DNA from: Streptomyces sp. JH14
Lineage (GTDB): Bacteria > Actinomycetota > Actinomycetes > Streptomycetales > Streptomycetaceae
Assembly (NCBI RefSeq): GCF_029428675.1
Contig: NZ_JAJNEL010000001.1
Span: 5,456,001 to 5,520,000, forward strand
DNA length: 64,000 nt
Direction: 5' to 3'
In this document: piece by piece, positions 32,644-42,188 of the stretch
How the letters are laid out: each line of letters starts with the position of its first letter
How positions within the stretch are numbered: the stretch's first letter is position 1
The notes under the pieces: model-generated
Told to the model about the DNA's origin: nothing
The model's database searches: none
The model's input: the letters and a program-made list of their open reading frames with translations, nothing else
Position numbers and translations under genes: made by a program

Positions 32644-34098
32644 ATGCCGTTCATCCCCCGCCGCCTGCGGGCCGCCCTGCTGGCCGTCGCATCGGCCACC
32701 CTTGTTGCCGCCACCCTGCCCGCACCCGTGCCGCTCGGCATCGGAGACCCGCTCTTCCCACACCTCGGCAACCCGGGCTACGACGTCCTCTCGTACGACA
32801 TCGGGTTCACCTATCACGGCAGCAACACCAAACCCCTGGACGCCGTCACCACGATCGTCGCAAGGACCACCGAACCGCTGGACCGGATCAACCTCGACTT
32901 CACCCGCGGCACCGTCCGCAGCGTCGACGTCAACGGTCTGCGTGCCGACTTCGCCGTCGCGGGCGAGGATCTGGTCGTCAGGCCCATCGGCAGGCTTCCG
33001 GCCGGAGTGCCGCTCCGCATCACCGTCCGGCACACCAGCGACCCGAGAGGCGACCAGAACAGCGGAGGCTGGCTGCGCACCTCCGACGGGCTGGCCATGG
33101 CCAACCAGGCCGATGCCGCGCACCAGGTCTTCCCCAGCAACGACCACCCCGCCGACAAGGCGTACTTCACCTTTCGGGTCACGGCGCCCAAGGACCTGAC
33201 GGTGGTCGCCAACGGACTGCCTGCCGGCACGGTGCGGCACGGCTCCTCGACCACCTGGACGTACCGGACCGAACACCCCATGGCCACCGAGCTGGCCCAG
33301 GTCTCCATCGGGCGCTCCGCCGTCGTGCGGCGGACCGGACCCCACCGGCTGCCGGTCCGCGACGTGGTGCCCGCCGCCGACGCCAAGCGGCTCGAACGCT
33401 GGCTGAAGAAGACGCCGGGACAGTTGGAGTGGATGGAGCGGCAGGTCGGGAGGTACCCCTTCGAGACGTACGGACTGCTGATCGCCGACACGAAGACCGG
33501 CTTCGAGCTCGAGACCCAGACGCTCACGCTCTTCGAACGGTCCCTCTTCACCTCCGGCGGGTACCCCGCGTGGTACCTCGAATCGATCATGGTGCACGAG
33601 CTGGCGCATCACTGGTTCGGCGACAGCGTCTCCCCGCAGGCCTGGTCCGATCTCTGGCTGAACGAAGGACATGCCAGCTGGTACGAGGCCCGTTACGCCG
33701 CAGAGCACGCCAAACAACCGCTGGAACGCCGGATGCGCAACGCGTACACCCGGTCGGACGGATGGCGCGCCACCGGAGGCCCGCCCGCCCGTCCCAAGCC
33801 TCCGTCGCCGGGCGGGAAGATCAGCATCTTCCGGCCGGTGGTGTACGACGGCAGCGCACTGGTCCTCTACGCGCTGCGTCAGGAGATCGGCGAGTCCGCC
33901 TTCGACCGGCTGGAACGCCGCTGGGTGAAGACCCACCGGGACTCCACCGCGAGCACATCCGACTTCGTCCGGCTGGCCTCGCGGATTGCGGGGCGCGACC
34001 TGACCGCGTTCTTCGACGGCTGGCTGTACGCGAAGAAGACGCCTCCGATGCCCGGGCACCCGGACTGGCACTCCGCGAAGCCCGTCGGACAGCGGTAA
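32644..34098 (+). CDS. Secreted M1-family metallopeptidase
   Basis: A 484-residue zinc peptidase of the aminopeptidase N (M1) clan with a signal peptide (about residues 1-28, RRLRAALLAVASATLVAATLPA). The beta-sandwich N-terminal domain precedes HELAHHWFGD (from about residue 318) and the third zinc ligand in NEGHASWYE. The exopeptidase GxMEN motif is replaced by GFELET. Length is short of full aminopeptidase N because the C-terminal helical domain is reduced, as in M1 family members of the secreted actinobacterial type. The ATG at 32644 has a weak upstream site. It probably acts outside the cell on peptides. Confidence 0.9.
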   Translation: MPFIPRRLRAALLAVASATLVAATLPAPVPLGIGDPLFPHLGNPGYDVLSYDIGFTYHGSNTKPLDAVTTIVARTTEPLDRINLDFTRGTVRSVDVNGLRADFAVAGEDLVVRPIGRLPAGVPLRITVRHTSDPRGDQNSGGWLRTSDGLAMANQADAAHQVFPSNDHPADKAYFTFRVTAPKDLTVVANGLPAGTVRHGSSTTWTYRTEHPMATELAQVSIGRSAVVRRTGPHRLPVRDVVPAADAKRLERWLKKTPGQLEWMERQVGRYPFETYGLLIADTKTGFELETQTLTLFERSLFTSGGYPAWYLESIMVHELAHHWFGDSVSPQAWSDLWLNEGHASWYEARYAAEHAKQPLERRMRNAYTRSDGWRATGGPPARPKPPSPGGKISIFRPVVYDGSALVLYALRQEIGESAFDRLERRWVKTHRDSTASTSDFVRLASRIAGRDLTAFFDGWLYAKKTPPMPGHPDWHSAKPVGQR

Positions 34099-34242
34099 AC
34101 CGGGATGACGGGCCCGACGGGGGCATGCCACTATCGACGGGTTGCCACGGCGGCCGGACCGGAGATTCTCCCCGAGGGGAATCTTCCGGACACGTCACAC
34201 GTTGTGACTGACGTAACGGACTTCTATCGACGTAAGGATCCA

Positions 34243-35763
34243 ATGACCTCCTCTTCTTCCCTTCCCCAGGACGCGCGGAATGCGCAGAGTGCCACGGAGA
34301 ACGTCACCGAGAGCCTCACCGAAAGCCTTCGGGCCGACGCCCTGATGGAAGAGGACGTCGCCTGGAGCCACGAGATCGACGGAGAGCGGGACGGCGAGCA
34401 GTTCGACCGTTCCGAGCGTGCGGCGCTGCGGCGTGTGGCGGGTCTCTCCACGGAGCTCGAGGACGTCACCGAGGTCGAGTACCGACAGCTGCGCCTGGAG
34501 CGTGTGGTGCTGGTCGGTGTCTGGACCACGGGGACCGTGCAGGACGCCGAGAATTCGCTCGCGGAGCTTGCAGCGCTTGCGGAGACGGCGGGCGCCCAGG
34601 TGCTCGACGCCGTCTTCCAGCGCCGTGACAAGCCCGACCCGGCCACGTACATCGGCTCGGGCAAGGCGCTGGAGCTGCGCGACATCGTCCTCGAATCAGG
34701 GGCCGACACCGTCGTCTGCGACGGTGAGCTCAGCCCCGGCCAGCTCATCCATCTCGAAGACGTCGTCAAGGTCAAGGTGGTCGACCGGACCGCGCTGATC
34801 CTCGACATCTTCGCCCAGCACGCCAAGTCCCGAGAGGGCAAGGCGCAGGTCTCGCTGGCACAGATGCAGTACATGCTGCCGCGACTGCGCGGTTGGGGTC
34901 AGTCGCTCTCCCGTCAGATGGGTGGCGGCGGTTCCAGCGGCGGTGGCGGCATGGCGACCCGTGGTCCCGGTGAGACCAAGATCGAGACGGACCGGCGTCG
35001 TATCCGCGAGAAGATGGCGAAGATGCGCCGGGAGATCGCGGAGATGAAGACCGGGCGCGAGATCAAGCGGCAGGAGCGCAAGCGCAACAAGGTGCCCTCG
35101 GTCGCCATCGCCGGCTACACCAACGCAGGCAAGTCCTCGCTGCTCAACCGGCTGACCGGTGCAGGCGTCCTCGTGGAGAACGCACTGTTCGCCACGCTGG
35201 ACCCGACCGTGCGCCGGGCCGAGACGCCGACCGGCCGGATCTACACCCTGGCCGACACCGTCGGGTTCGTGCGGCATCTGCCGCACCATCTCGTCGAGGC
35301 GTTCCGCTCCACCATGGAGGAGGTCGGCGAATCCGACCTGATCCTGCATGTGGTGGACGGTGCCCACCCGGTGCCCGAGGAACAGCTCGCGGCGGTGCGT
35401 GAAGTGATCCGCGACGTGGGTGCGCTGGACGTGCCCGAGATCGTGGTGATCAACAAGGCGGACGCGGCCGACCCGGTGGTCCTGCAGCGGCTGCTGCGGA
35501 TCGAGAAGCACGCCATCGCCGTCTCGGCGCGTACCGGTGCCGGTATCGAGGAGCTGCTCGCGCTCATCGACAGGGAGCTGCCGCGGCCGTCGGTCGAGAT
35601 CGAGGCGCTCGTTCCGTACACCCACGGCGGACTTGTCTCCCGGGTGCACGCCGACGGCGAAGTGATCTCCGAGGAACACACCTCGGAAGGCACGCTGCTC
35701 AAGGCCCGGGTGCACGAGGAACTGGCCGCGGATCTCGCGGCGTTCGCGCTCGCGGCACACTGA
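34243..35763 (+). CDS. hflX: GTPase HflX
   Basis: A 506-residue GTPase that binds the 50S subunit and rescues stalled or stressed ribosomes. The N-terminal HflX domain (GSGKALELRD; LSPGQLIHLEDV) is followed by the linker with GGGGSSGGGG and ATRGPGETKIETDRRRIR. The G domain has G1 GYTNAGKSS (291-299), G3 DTVGF and G4 NKAD. A streptomycete N-terminal extension of about 60 acidic residues is present. ATG 34243 has AAGGA 6 nt upstream. A 17-bp terminator hairpin lies just after the stop. Confidence 0.96.
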   Translation: MTSSSSLPQDARNAQSATENVTESLTESLRADALMEEDVAWSHEIDGERDGEQFDRSERAALRRVAGLSTELEDVTEVEYRQLRLERVVLVGVWTTGTVQDAENSLAELAALAETAGAQVLDAVFQRRDKPDPATYIGSGKALELRDIVLESGADTVVCDGELSPGQLIHLEDVVKVKVVDRTALILDIFAQHAKSREGKAQVSLAQMQYMLPRLRGWGQSLSRQMGGGGSSGGGGMATRGPGETKIETDRRRIREKMAKMRREIAEMKTGREIKRQERKRNKVPSVAIAGYTNAGKSSLLNRLTGAGVLVENALFATLDPTVRRAETPTGRIYTLADTVGFVRHLPHHLVEAFRSTMEEVGESDLILHVVDGAHPVPEEQLAAVREVIRDVGALDVPEIVVINKADAADPVVLQRLLRIEKHAIAVSARTGAGIEELLALIDRELPRPSVEIEALVPYTHGGLVSRVHADGEVISEEHTSEGTLLKARVHEELAADLAAFALAAH

Positions 35764-35782
35764 CCGCGCGGAACCGTACGGA

Positions 35783-35831
35783 CCGAAGGCCCGCCCCCTC
35801 GCAAGGCGAATTCCAGGGGGCGGGCCTTCGG
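35783..35831. terminator. Bidirectional terminator after hflX
   Basis: A perfect 17-bp stem (35783-35799 and 35815-35831) with a 15-nt loop. It lies between the hflX stop and the stop of the convergent peptidase gene. Confidence 0.85.
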
Positions 35832-35847
35832 GCATGAACGGGGCCTA

Positions 35848-37020
35848 CTACCGGCCGCCGAACCTGTCGCTCATCATGGTGAAGATCTCCTGCGCGCCCT
35901 GGCCCAGGTGCGGGCCCGCGAGCCAGCCGGAAGTCACCGGACCGATGGATGTGTTGGACACCAGAGCCAGCTTGCCGTCGGCGCCCTCGCTGAACCAGCC
36001 GCCACCGGAGGAACCGCCGGTCATCGTGCAGCCGATGCGGTACATCGTCGGCGTGCTGGGGCTGACGGAGAGCCGGCTGGGGCGGTCGACACACTTGTGC
36101 ATGATCAGACCGTCGTACGGGGGAGCCGCCGGGTAGCCCCAGGCGCCCATGGCGCCGATCTGCGAGATCTCGGGGGCGTCGAAGCTGACCGGCAGGGCGT
36201 TGCCCACGGTCTCCTCGAGCGACTTCGTGCCGTTCTGCGGCTTCACGTGCAGCACCGCGTAGTCGTACGGCGCACCCCCGCCGCCGGTGGGTCCGCCCTC
36301 GGAGATCCACTCGCCGGAGGACGCGGCCCAGTCGGCCCAGAACGCGCCGTACGGGGCGATCTCCTGCGGCTGGGCGTTCTCCAGCGCGGCAGCGGACTTG
36401 CCCTCGTCGTTGTACGCGGGGACGAAGACGATGTTGCGGTACCAGCCGCCCTTCGCGCCGGCGTGCACACAATGTCCGGCGGTCCACACCAGGTTGGACC
36501 TGCCCGGATTCTTCGGGTCCTTGACGACCGTTCCCGAGCAGACCATGGAGCCCTCCGGGGAGTCGAAGAACACCTTGCCGACCGGGGCCGCGTGCTCGTG
36601 GTACGGCAGGTCCTCGGGCTGAGCCTTGACCGGCGCGGGCTCCGGGTCCGAGACACCCCGGTCACCGGAGAAGTCACTGGCCGCCATCGTCTTCGCCGGG
36701 TCCTTGGCGGATTTCATCCGCTCGGGCTTCCACAGCCCGTCGATCACGGGATTGACGAAGTCCTTGGCTTCACGCAGCCACTTGTCCTTGTCCCAGTTCT
36801 TCCACTCGCCGTTCTTCCAATTCTCCGGGTCGACGCCGTGCTTCCTGAGTGTCTCGGCCAGATCGGCGGATATGGAGCCACTGCCGTCGTTGCCCTGGGC
36901 GGACTCGGCGGCGGCCGGCTTGTCGGCCGCCGTGTCCTCGCTCGGACCGCAGGCCGTGGCCGACAGTGCGAGTGCGGCGACGAGGCCGGTCGTGGCGAGC
37001 AGCGGGCGTATGGATCGCAT
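35848..37020 (-). CDS. Trypsin-like serine peptidase lipoprotein (copy 1)
   Basis: A 390-residue secreted lipoprotein of the S1-like peptidase class. The signal peptide ends LSATAC with Cys24 lipidated. A conserved Trp/Lys-rich segment (NGEWKNWDKDKWLREA at about 70-85) precedes the peptidase domain. The triad is His183 (TAGHC), Asp253 (YDYAVL) and Ser338 (GGSSGGGW). ATG 37020 has GGGGGAA 8 nt upstream. It is followed on the chromosome, further up the strand, by a paralogue with the same layout, so this is a tandem duplication. Substrate and role are unknown; surface-anchored processing is likely. Confidence 0.9.
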   Translation of the reverse strand: MRSIRPLLATTGLVAALALSATACGPSEDTAADKPAAAESAQGNDGSGSISADLAETLRKHGVDPENWKNGEWKNWDKDKWLREAKDFVNPVIDGLWKPERMKSAKDPAKTMAASDFSGDRGVSDPEPAPVKAQPEDLPYHEHAAPVGKVFFDSPEGSMVCSGTVVKDPKNPGRSNLVWTAGHCVHAGAKGGWYRNIVFVPAYNDEGKSAAALENAQPQEIAPYGAFWADWAASSGEWISEGGPTGGGGAPYDYAVLHVKPQNGTKSLEETVGNALPVSFDAPEISQIGAMGAWGYPAAPPYDGLIMHKCVDRPSRLSVSPSTPTMYRIGCTMTGGSSGGGWFSEGADGKLALVSNTSIGPVTSGWLAGPHLGQGAQEIFTMMSDRFGGR

Positions 37021-37199
37021 GGAGAGATTCCCCCTGAAATCTTTGATGATTGCCATGAGCGTGTCATGTGATGGGTGGCAGGGGTCGGCTGCCACCGACG
37101 ATGCACGGCCACCCTATTGCCGTCCCGGGCCCGGCCCCTGCCGCTGGGTCACCCGGCCCGGGGGCCGCCCGCCGACCGGACTGCGCACCGGCCCGCGGC

Positions 37200-37232
37200 G
37201 GCCTCCGGCGGCCGACTGCCGCACCGGAGGCC
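37200..37232 (-). terminator. Hairpin after the second peptidase gene
   Basis: GGCCTCCGG (37200-37208) and CCGGAGGCC (37224-37232) form a 9-bp stem with a 15-nt loop, 48 nt past the stop of copy 2. It probably separates the two paralogues transcriptionally. Confidence 0.5.
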
Positions 37233-37279
37233 CGTGACAAGCGGTCACCCGGGAGTCCCCGGGCGGCCGCTCGTACGCG

Positions 37280-38503
37280 CTACTGTCCGGCGTACTTCTT
37301 GCTGACCGCGTCGTAGACGCCCTTCGCCTCCTTGCCGAAGCGCGGTCCGGCAAGCCAGCCGGCCGTCACCGGGCCGATGGACGTGTTCGACACGAGGGCG
37401 GGCTTGCCGTCCTGACCCGTCGCGACCCAGCCGCCACCGGAGGCGCCACCGGTCATGCTGCACCCGACGCGGTACATCGTCGGGTCCTCCTTGGTGAGCG
37501 AGAGCCGGCCCGGCTTGTCCTTGCACTGCAGCAACTGCTGGCCGTCGTACGGCGGAGCGGCCGGGAATCCGGTCGCCGTCATGCTGCCGATCTCGGGCAC
37601 GGCCGGAGCATTGAAGTCGACGGGCAGCGCCGAACCGACCGTCTCCTCCAGCGACTTCCCGGTCGCCCCCTTCTCAGGGGCGACACGCAGCACCGCGAAG
37701 TCGTACGGAGCGCCCTGGCCACCGGTGGGTCCGCCCTCGGCGATCCACTGGTCGGACGTCTGCGCCCACTGGCCCCACCACACGCCGTAGGGGGCGACCT
37801 TCTCCTTGGGCGCGTTCCGTAGCTCCGCGAGCGACAGGCCGCTGTTGTTGTAGGACGGCACGAAGGCGATGTTGCGGTACCAGCCGCCGTTCTTGCCCGC
37901 GTGCACACAGTGCCCCGCAGTCCACACCATGTTGGACCGTCCGGGGTTCGCCGGGTCCTTCACCACGGTTGCGGAGCAGACCATGGAGCCTTCGGGACCG
38001 TCGAAGAAGAGCTTTCCGGACTCCGCCGCGCTGTCGTGGAACGGAGTCCGCACATGCGAAGCCCGCACCGGCACGGGCGTCGGGTCCGTCACACCCGCAT
38101 CGCCGGAGATGTCGTTGTCGACCGGCTGCTCGGGTGCCTTGTCCGCATCGCGCATGCGGTCCGGGTCCCAGAGGCCCTCGATGATCGGGTTGACGAAGTC
38201 CTGGGCCTCACGCAGCCACTTGTCCTTGTCCCAGTTCTTCCACTCGCCGTTCTTCCACTGGTCGAGGTCGATCCCGTGTTCCTTGAGCCGGTCCTTCAGA
38301 TCGTCCGGAATGGTGATCTTGCCGTCCGAGGTCGGGGCGGCGGAGCTGCTCGGCTTGGCATCGGCCTTGTCCTCGCTCGGCCCACAGGCGGTTGCGGTGA
38401 GCGCGAGAACGGCCGTGACCGCGGCGACGGTGAATACGGCGGAGGGCGCGCGGCGCGCATTCCTACCCCGACGCGCCGTGAGAACTGGTCGAATGACTCG
38501 CAT
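37280..38503 (-). CDS. Trypsin-like serine peptidase lipoprotein (copy 2)
   Basis: A 407-residue paralogue of the downstream peptidase. The longer signal sequence (twin basic region, then VTAVLALTATAC) puts the lipidated residue at Cys40. The same NGEWKNWDKDKWLREA segment occurs at about residues 85-100. The triad is His198 (TAGHC), Asp268 (YDFAVL) and Ser355 (GGASGGGW). ATG 38503 has AGGGGGATC upstream. The two copies are about equally complete and both look active. The gene is divergent from the siderophore-type operon. Streptomycetes often carry such paired secreted peptidases; the substrate is not known. Confidence 0.9.
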   Translation of the reverse strand: MRVIRPVLTARRGRNARRAPSAVFTVAAVTAVLALTATACGPSEDKADAKPSSSAAPTSDGKITIPDDLKDRLKEHGIDLDQWKNGEWKNWDKDKWLREAQDFVNPIIEGLWDPDRMRDADKAPEQPVDNDISGDAGVTDPTPVPVRASHVRTPFHDSAAESGKLFFDGPEGSMVCSATVVKDPANPGRSNMVWTAGHCVHAGKNGGWYRNIAFVPSYNNSGLSLAELRNAPKEKVAPYGVWWGQWAQTSDQWIAEGGPTGGQGAPYDFAVLRVAPEKGATGKSLEETVGSALPVDFNAPAVPEIGSMTATGFPAAPPYDGQQLLQCKDKPGRLSLTKEDPTMYRVGCSMTGGASGGGWVATGQDGKPALVSNTSIGPVTAGWLAGPRFGKEAKGVYDAVSKKYAGQ

Positions 38504-38833
38504 GTGGTGATCCCCCTGGGACTTCGTAACTCAACGCTTCTGTACTGCAGTCGGACTCGGCTCTGAACACTTCGACGCCAACGGACCGGGAACTCCGGCG
38601 GTGTTGGCCGAAGCTCCAGCACGGTCCCCCACTATGCCGGTGCCGGTGGGGACGGTGCGCGGCAGGGCCACGGTTCCGGCCCCGCAGGGATCTTCAGATT
38701 TACCCGTGATCCTCTGCGCCCGGCGTCGTTGGTACGTACGAGGGACATGCGGACAGCGTTCATCCCAGCGGTCCGTCCTTGCGGAAACGTACTGACGCGC
38801 AGCGCAACTGTTACAGCAGGAGGACCAACAGCC
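38504..38833. other. 330-bp divergent spacer before the NIS operon
   Basis: It separates the peptidase gene from the aminotransferase gene. I searched by eye for an iron box of the IdeR/DmdR type (TTAGGTTAG-like) and found none on either strand. An imperfect GTCCCC/GGGGAC inverted repeat lies near 38625-38655. The palindrome GTACGTAC occurs near 38735, and AGGAGGA precedes the aminotransferase GTG. No coding frame is supported. Confidence 0.5.
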
Positions 38834-40225
38834 GTGGCCGTGACCGAACCAGCACCATTGGCACCACCCGCGGCGCATGAGGGAATCCTCCGCCGACAGG
38901 CGCTGCGCGAGTCGGCGGCCCGTACTTACGCGCGGTCACTGCCGATCGTGCCGGTTCGGGCCCGAGGGCTGACCATCGAAGGCGCGGACGGACGACGCTA
39001 TCTCGACTGTCTCTCCGGAGCGGGCACGCTGGCCCTCGGTCACAACCACCCCGTGGTACTGGAAGCGATCAAGAAGGTCATCGACTCCGGTGCGCCGCTG
39101 CATGTGCTCGACCTGGCAACCCCGGTCAAGGACGCCTTCACCACGGAGCTTTTTGCCACACTCCCGCGGCAGTTCGCCGACAACGCCCGGATCCAGTTCT
39201 GCGGACCGGCCGGCACGGACGCAGTCGAAGCGGCCTTCAAACTGGTCCGCGCCGCGACGGGGCGCAGCGGACTCCTGGCCTTCACCGGGGCGTACCACGG
39301 CATGACGGCAGGAGCCCTCGCGGCCTCCGGCGGCGCCGAGGACGTCCGAGTGACCCGGCTGCCCTTCCCGCAGAACTACCGTTGCCCGTTCGGTATCGGA
39401 GGCGAGCGCGGGGCGGAGATCGCCGCGCGGTGGACCGAGAACCTCCTCGACGACCCCAAGGGCGGAGCACCCGCGCCGGCCGGAATGATCCTGGAGCCGG
39501 TGCAGGGGGAAGGCGGCGTGAACCCCGCTCCCGACAGCTGGATGCGCCGGATGCGCGAGATCACCACGGCCCGCTCCATCCCGCTGATCGCCGACGAGGT
39601 CCAGACCGGTGTCGGGCGCACGGGCGCCTTCTGGGCGGTCGAGCACAGCGGGATCGTCCCCGATGTGATGGTGCTCTCCAAGGCCATCGGGGGCTCCCTT
39701 CCGCTCGCTGTGATCGTCTATCGCTCCGAACTCGACACCTGGCAGCCGGGGGCACACGCCGGTACATTCCGCGGCAACCAACTCGCGATGGCGGCCGGCA
39801 CGGCCACGCTCGCGTACGTGCGTGAGAACCGGCTCGCCGAGCGGGCTGCGACGCTCGGCGCCCGCATGCTCGCCCGCCTCCAGGCCCTGGCCATCGACCA
39901 TCCGTGCATCGGCGACGTCCGCGGGCGGGGCCTGATGATCGGAGTGGAACTCGTCGACCCCGAGGCCCGTGCGCACGCCGCCGCCACCGGAGCCGGCTCC
40001 GAGGCGCCGCCCGATCCCGTCCTCGCCTCCGCAGTGCAGCAGGAATGCCTGCGCCGCGGCCTCATCGTCGAACTCGGCGGTCGCCACTCCACCGTCGTGC
40101 GCCTCCTCCCACCCCTCACGCTCACCGACGAACAGGCAACAGCGGTCATCGACCGCCTCGCCGACGCCCTGGCAGCTGCCGAGCGCTCGCCGGACCGCCG
40201 AACCACGACCGGGTCGGCCCGCTGA
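38834..40225 (+). CDS. Diaminobutyrate--2-oxoglutarate aminotransferase family protein
   Basis: A 463-residue class III PLP aminotransferase of the EctB/RhbA/Dat type, which makes L-2,4-diaminobutyrate from aspartate semialdehyde and glutamate. Conserved parts include GAGTLALGHNHP near the start, FTGAYHGMTAGALAASG, IADEVQTGVGRTGAFWA, and the PLP lysine Lys283 in LSKAIGG. GTG 38834 has AGGAGGA upstream. It is the first gene of a four-gene operon with two IucA/IucC synthetases and an acetyltransferase. There is no decarboxylase gene to turn diaminobutyrate into diaminopropane, so diaminobutyrate itself may be the building block. Confidence 0.92.
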   Translation: MAVTEPAPLAPPAAHEGILRRQALRESAARTYARSLPIVPVRARGLTIEGADGRRYLDCLSGAGTLALGHNHPVVLEAIKKVIDSGAPLHVLDLATPVKDAFTTELFATLPRQFADNARIQFCGPAGTDAVEAAFKLVRAATGRSGLLAFTGAYHGMTAGALAASGGAEDVRVTRLPFPQNYRCPFGIGGERGAEIAARWTENLLDDPKGGAPAPAGMILEPVQGEGGVNPAPDSWMRRMREITTARSIPLIADEVQTGVGRTGAFWAVEHSGIVPDVMVLSKAIGGSLPLAVIVYRSELDTWQPGAHAGTFRGNQLAMAAGTATLAYVRENRLAERAATLGARMLARLQALAIDHPCIGDVRGRGLMIGVELVDPEARAHAAATGAGSEAPPDPVLASAVQQECLRRGLIVELGGRHSTVVRLLPPLTLTDEQATAVIDRLADALAAAERSPDRRTTTGSAR

Positions 40226-40253
40226 CCCCGGACACCTCACAAGGAAGACCGCC

Positions 40254-42143
40254 GTGAACCCCACCCCCGCGCCCGAGGCCGACGGGCCTCCCGCCGGCCA
40301 GCAGCGAGGACAGGCCGGGCTCGTCGGCCGACTCGCAGTCGAGCAGACGATCGTGCCGCGTCAGAAGGCCGCGCTCCGAGGCACCTGGCGCAACCCCCAG
40401 GCACCATCGACGGGCACAGGAACAGCCGATCTGCTCGACCACCCGGACCCACTCGTCGCAGCAGACACCGCAGGTGTCGAGAACCTGCTGCGCTGCTGGG
40501 TCCGGGAGAACGACCTGCCCCGACCGGACCGGGACACCCTCCGGATCCCGCTGCCCGCCAGCGGCACCGCCCTGCTCGTCCCCGTCGTCTACTGGTCCGT
40601 CACGGGATGGCACCGCTTCGGACCGCCCGCCCTGGAGGACGCACCCGACAGCGCGCCCACCACCGATGCCGTCACCGTTGCGGCCCTGCTGGGCCGGGAG
40701 GCGGACCGCAACGAAGGCGCCGACATGGTGGCCAGGGTCGCCGACTCGGTACGCCGCACAGCCGGGTTCATCGCCGAGCGGCGCCGTACGCCCACCGCTG
40801 CTGCCGAGGCAGACCTCTTTCTCACTGCCGAGCAGTCATTGCTGCTCGGACACCCCCTGCATCCGACGCCCAAGAGCCGCGAGGGCCTCTCCGAATCCGA
40901 ATCCCTCCTCTACTCACCCGAGTTGCACGGCTCCTTCCCCTTGCACTGGATGGCCGTCGACCGGTCCGTGCTGGCCACGGAGTCCTCCTGGACGGAAGGC
41001 GGGCGGTCCGTACCGGCCGAGGATCTGGTCGCGCGGCACGCGGAGGGGCTGCGCCTGCCCCGGAACACCGCACCGATTCCGCTCCACCCCTGGCAGGCAC
41101 GCGAACTGAGCCACCGGCCCGAAGTTGCCGCCCTGCTCGATCAGAACCTCCTCCACGACCTGGGGCCGCACGGCAAGCACTGGCACCCCACGTCCTCCGT
41201 CCGGACCGTTCATCAGCCCGGTGCCGACGTCATGCTCAAGCTCTCTCTCGGCGTACGCATCACCAACTCCCGTCGTGAGAACCTCCGTAAGGAACTCCAC
41301 CGTGGGGTGGAGGTCCACCGGCTGCTCCGCAGCGGACTTGCCACGCAGTGGCACGCCGTCCACCCCGGCTTCGACATCGTCCGCGACCCTGCCTGGCTCG
41401 CCGTCGACGCTCCGGAGGGCGTGCCCGTCCCCGGACTCGACGTCATGCTCCGCCACAATCCCTTCCACCCGCTCGACGACGCGGTGTGCATCGCCGGCCT
41501 CACGGCCCCGCGCCCCTGGCCCGGCCGGCCGGGCATGCACTCGCGTCTCGCCGATGTCATCCTGCGTCTCGCCGCTGCCACGGGCAGGACCAAGGGAGCC
41601 GTTGCCGCCGAGTGGTTCCTGCGCTATCTCGACCGTGTCGTACGCCCCGTGCTCTGGCTCGATGCCACAGCAGGCGTCGCCCTCGAAGCCCACCAGCAGA
41701 ACACGCTGGTGCTGCTCGACGCCGACGGCTGGCCCGTCGGCGGCCGCTACCGGGACAACCAGGGCTACTACTTCCGCGAGTCCCACCGTGCGGACCTGGA
41801 GCGCAGACTCCCCGGCATCGGAATGCTCAGTGACACATTCGTCTCCGACTCGGTCACCGACGAACGCTTCGCCTACTACCTGGGCATCAACAATCTCTTC
41901 GGTCTGATCGGAGCCTTCGGCGCCCAACAGCTCGCCGATGAGCAGGTGCTGATCGCCGCACTCCGCCGCTTCCTCGGCGCAGCCTCAGGCCTCGGCTCCC
42001 CTTTCCCCGCGCACTTGCTGGAGAGCCCACATCTGCGCTGCAAGGCCAACCTGCTGACCCGGCTGCACGGCCTCGACGAACTCGTCGGGCCGGTCGACAC
42101 CCAGTCCGTCTATGTCACCATCGCCAACCCCCTTTTCGCCTGA
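40254..42143 (+). CDS. IucA/IucC family siderophore synthetase (first)
   Basis: A 629-residue NRPS-independent siderophore (NIS) synthetase, which couples a carboxylate such as citrate or succinate to an amine or alcohol using ATP. Family motifs are HPLHPTPKSREGL (about residue 200), PLHPWQ (about 277), TSSVRTVH with MLKLSLGVRITNSRREN, and EAHQQNTLVLL (about 478), the ATP and acyl-binding core. The last 170 residues form the FhuF-like domain. GTG 40254 lies 28 nt after the aminotransferase stop with AAGGAAG upstream. It is paralogous to, but not close to, the second synthetase in this operon. Confidence 0.93.
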   Translation: MNPTPAPEADGPPAGQQRGQAGLVGRLAVEQTIVPRQKAALRGTWRNPQAPSTGTGTADLLDHPDPLVAADTAGVENLLRCWVRENDLPRPDRDTLRIPLPASGTALLVPVVYWSVTGWHRFGPPALEDAPDSAPTTDAVTVAALLGREADRNEGADMVARVADSVRRTAGFIAERRRTPTAAAEADLFLTAEQSLLLGHPLHPTPKSREGLSESESLLYSPELHGSFPLHWMAVDRSVLATESSWTEGGRSVPAEDLVARHAEGLRLPRNTAPIPLHPWQARELSHRPEVAALLDQNLLHDLGPHGKHWHPTSSVRTVHQPGADVMLKLSLGVRITNSRRENLRKELHRGVEVHRLLRSGLATQWHAVHPGFDIVRDPAWLAVDAPEGVPVPGLDVMLRHNPFHPLDDAVCIAGLTAPRPWPGRPGMHSRLADVILRLAAATGRTKGAVAAEWFLRYLDRVVRPVLWLDATAGVALEAHQQNTLVLLDADGWPVGGRYRDNQGYYFRESHRADLERRLPGIGMLSDTFVSDSVTDERFAYYLGINNLFGLIGAFGAQQLADEQVLIAALRRFLGAASGLGSPFPAHLLESPHLRCKANLLTRLHGLDELVGPVDTQSVYVTIANPLFA

Positions 42144-42188
42144 AGGAACACGACCACCGCCTGAACTGCCGAAAGGAGAGGCGACACC

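Noticed and set aside
38504..38833. Iron-box search upstream of the siderophore-type operon
   Set aside because: No TTAGGTTAG-like repeat is present, so no regulator site was annotated.
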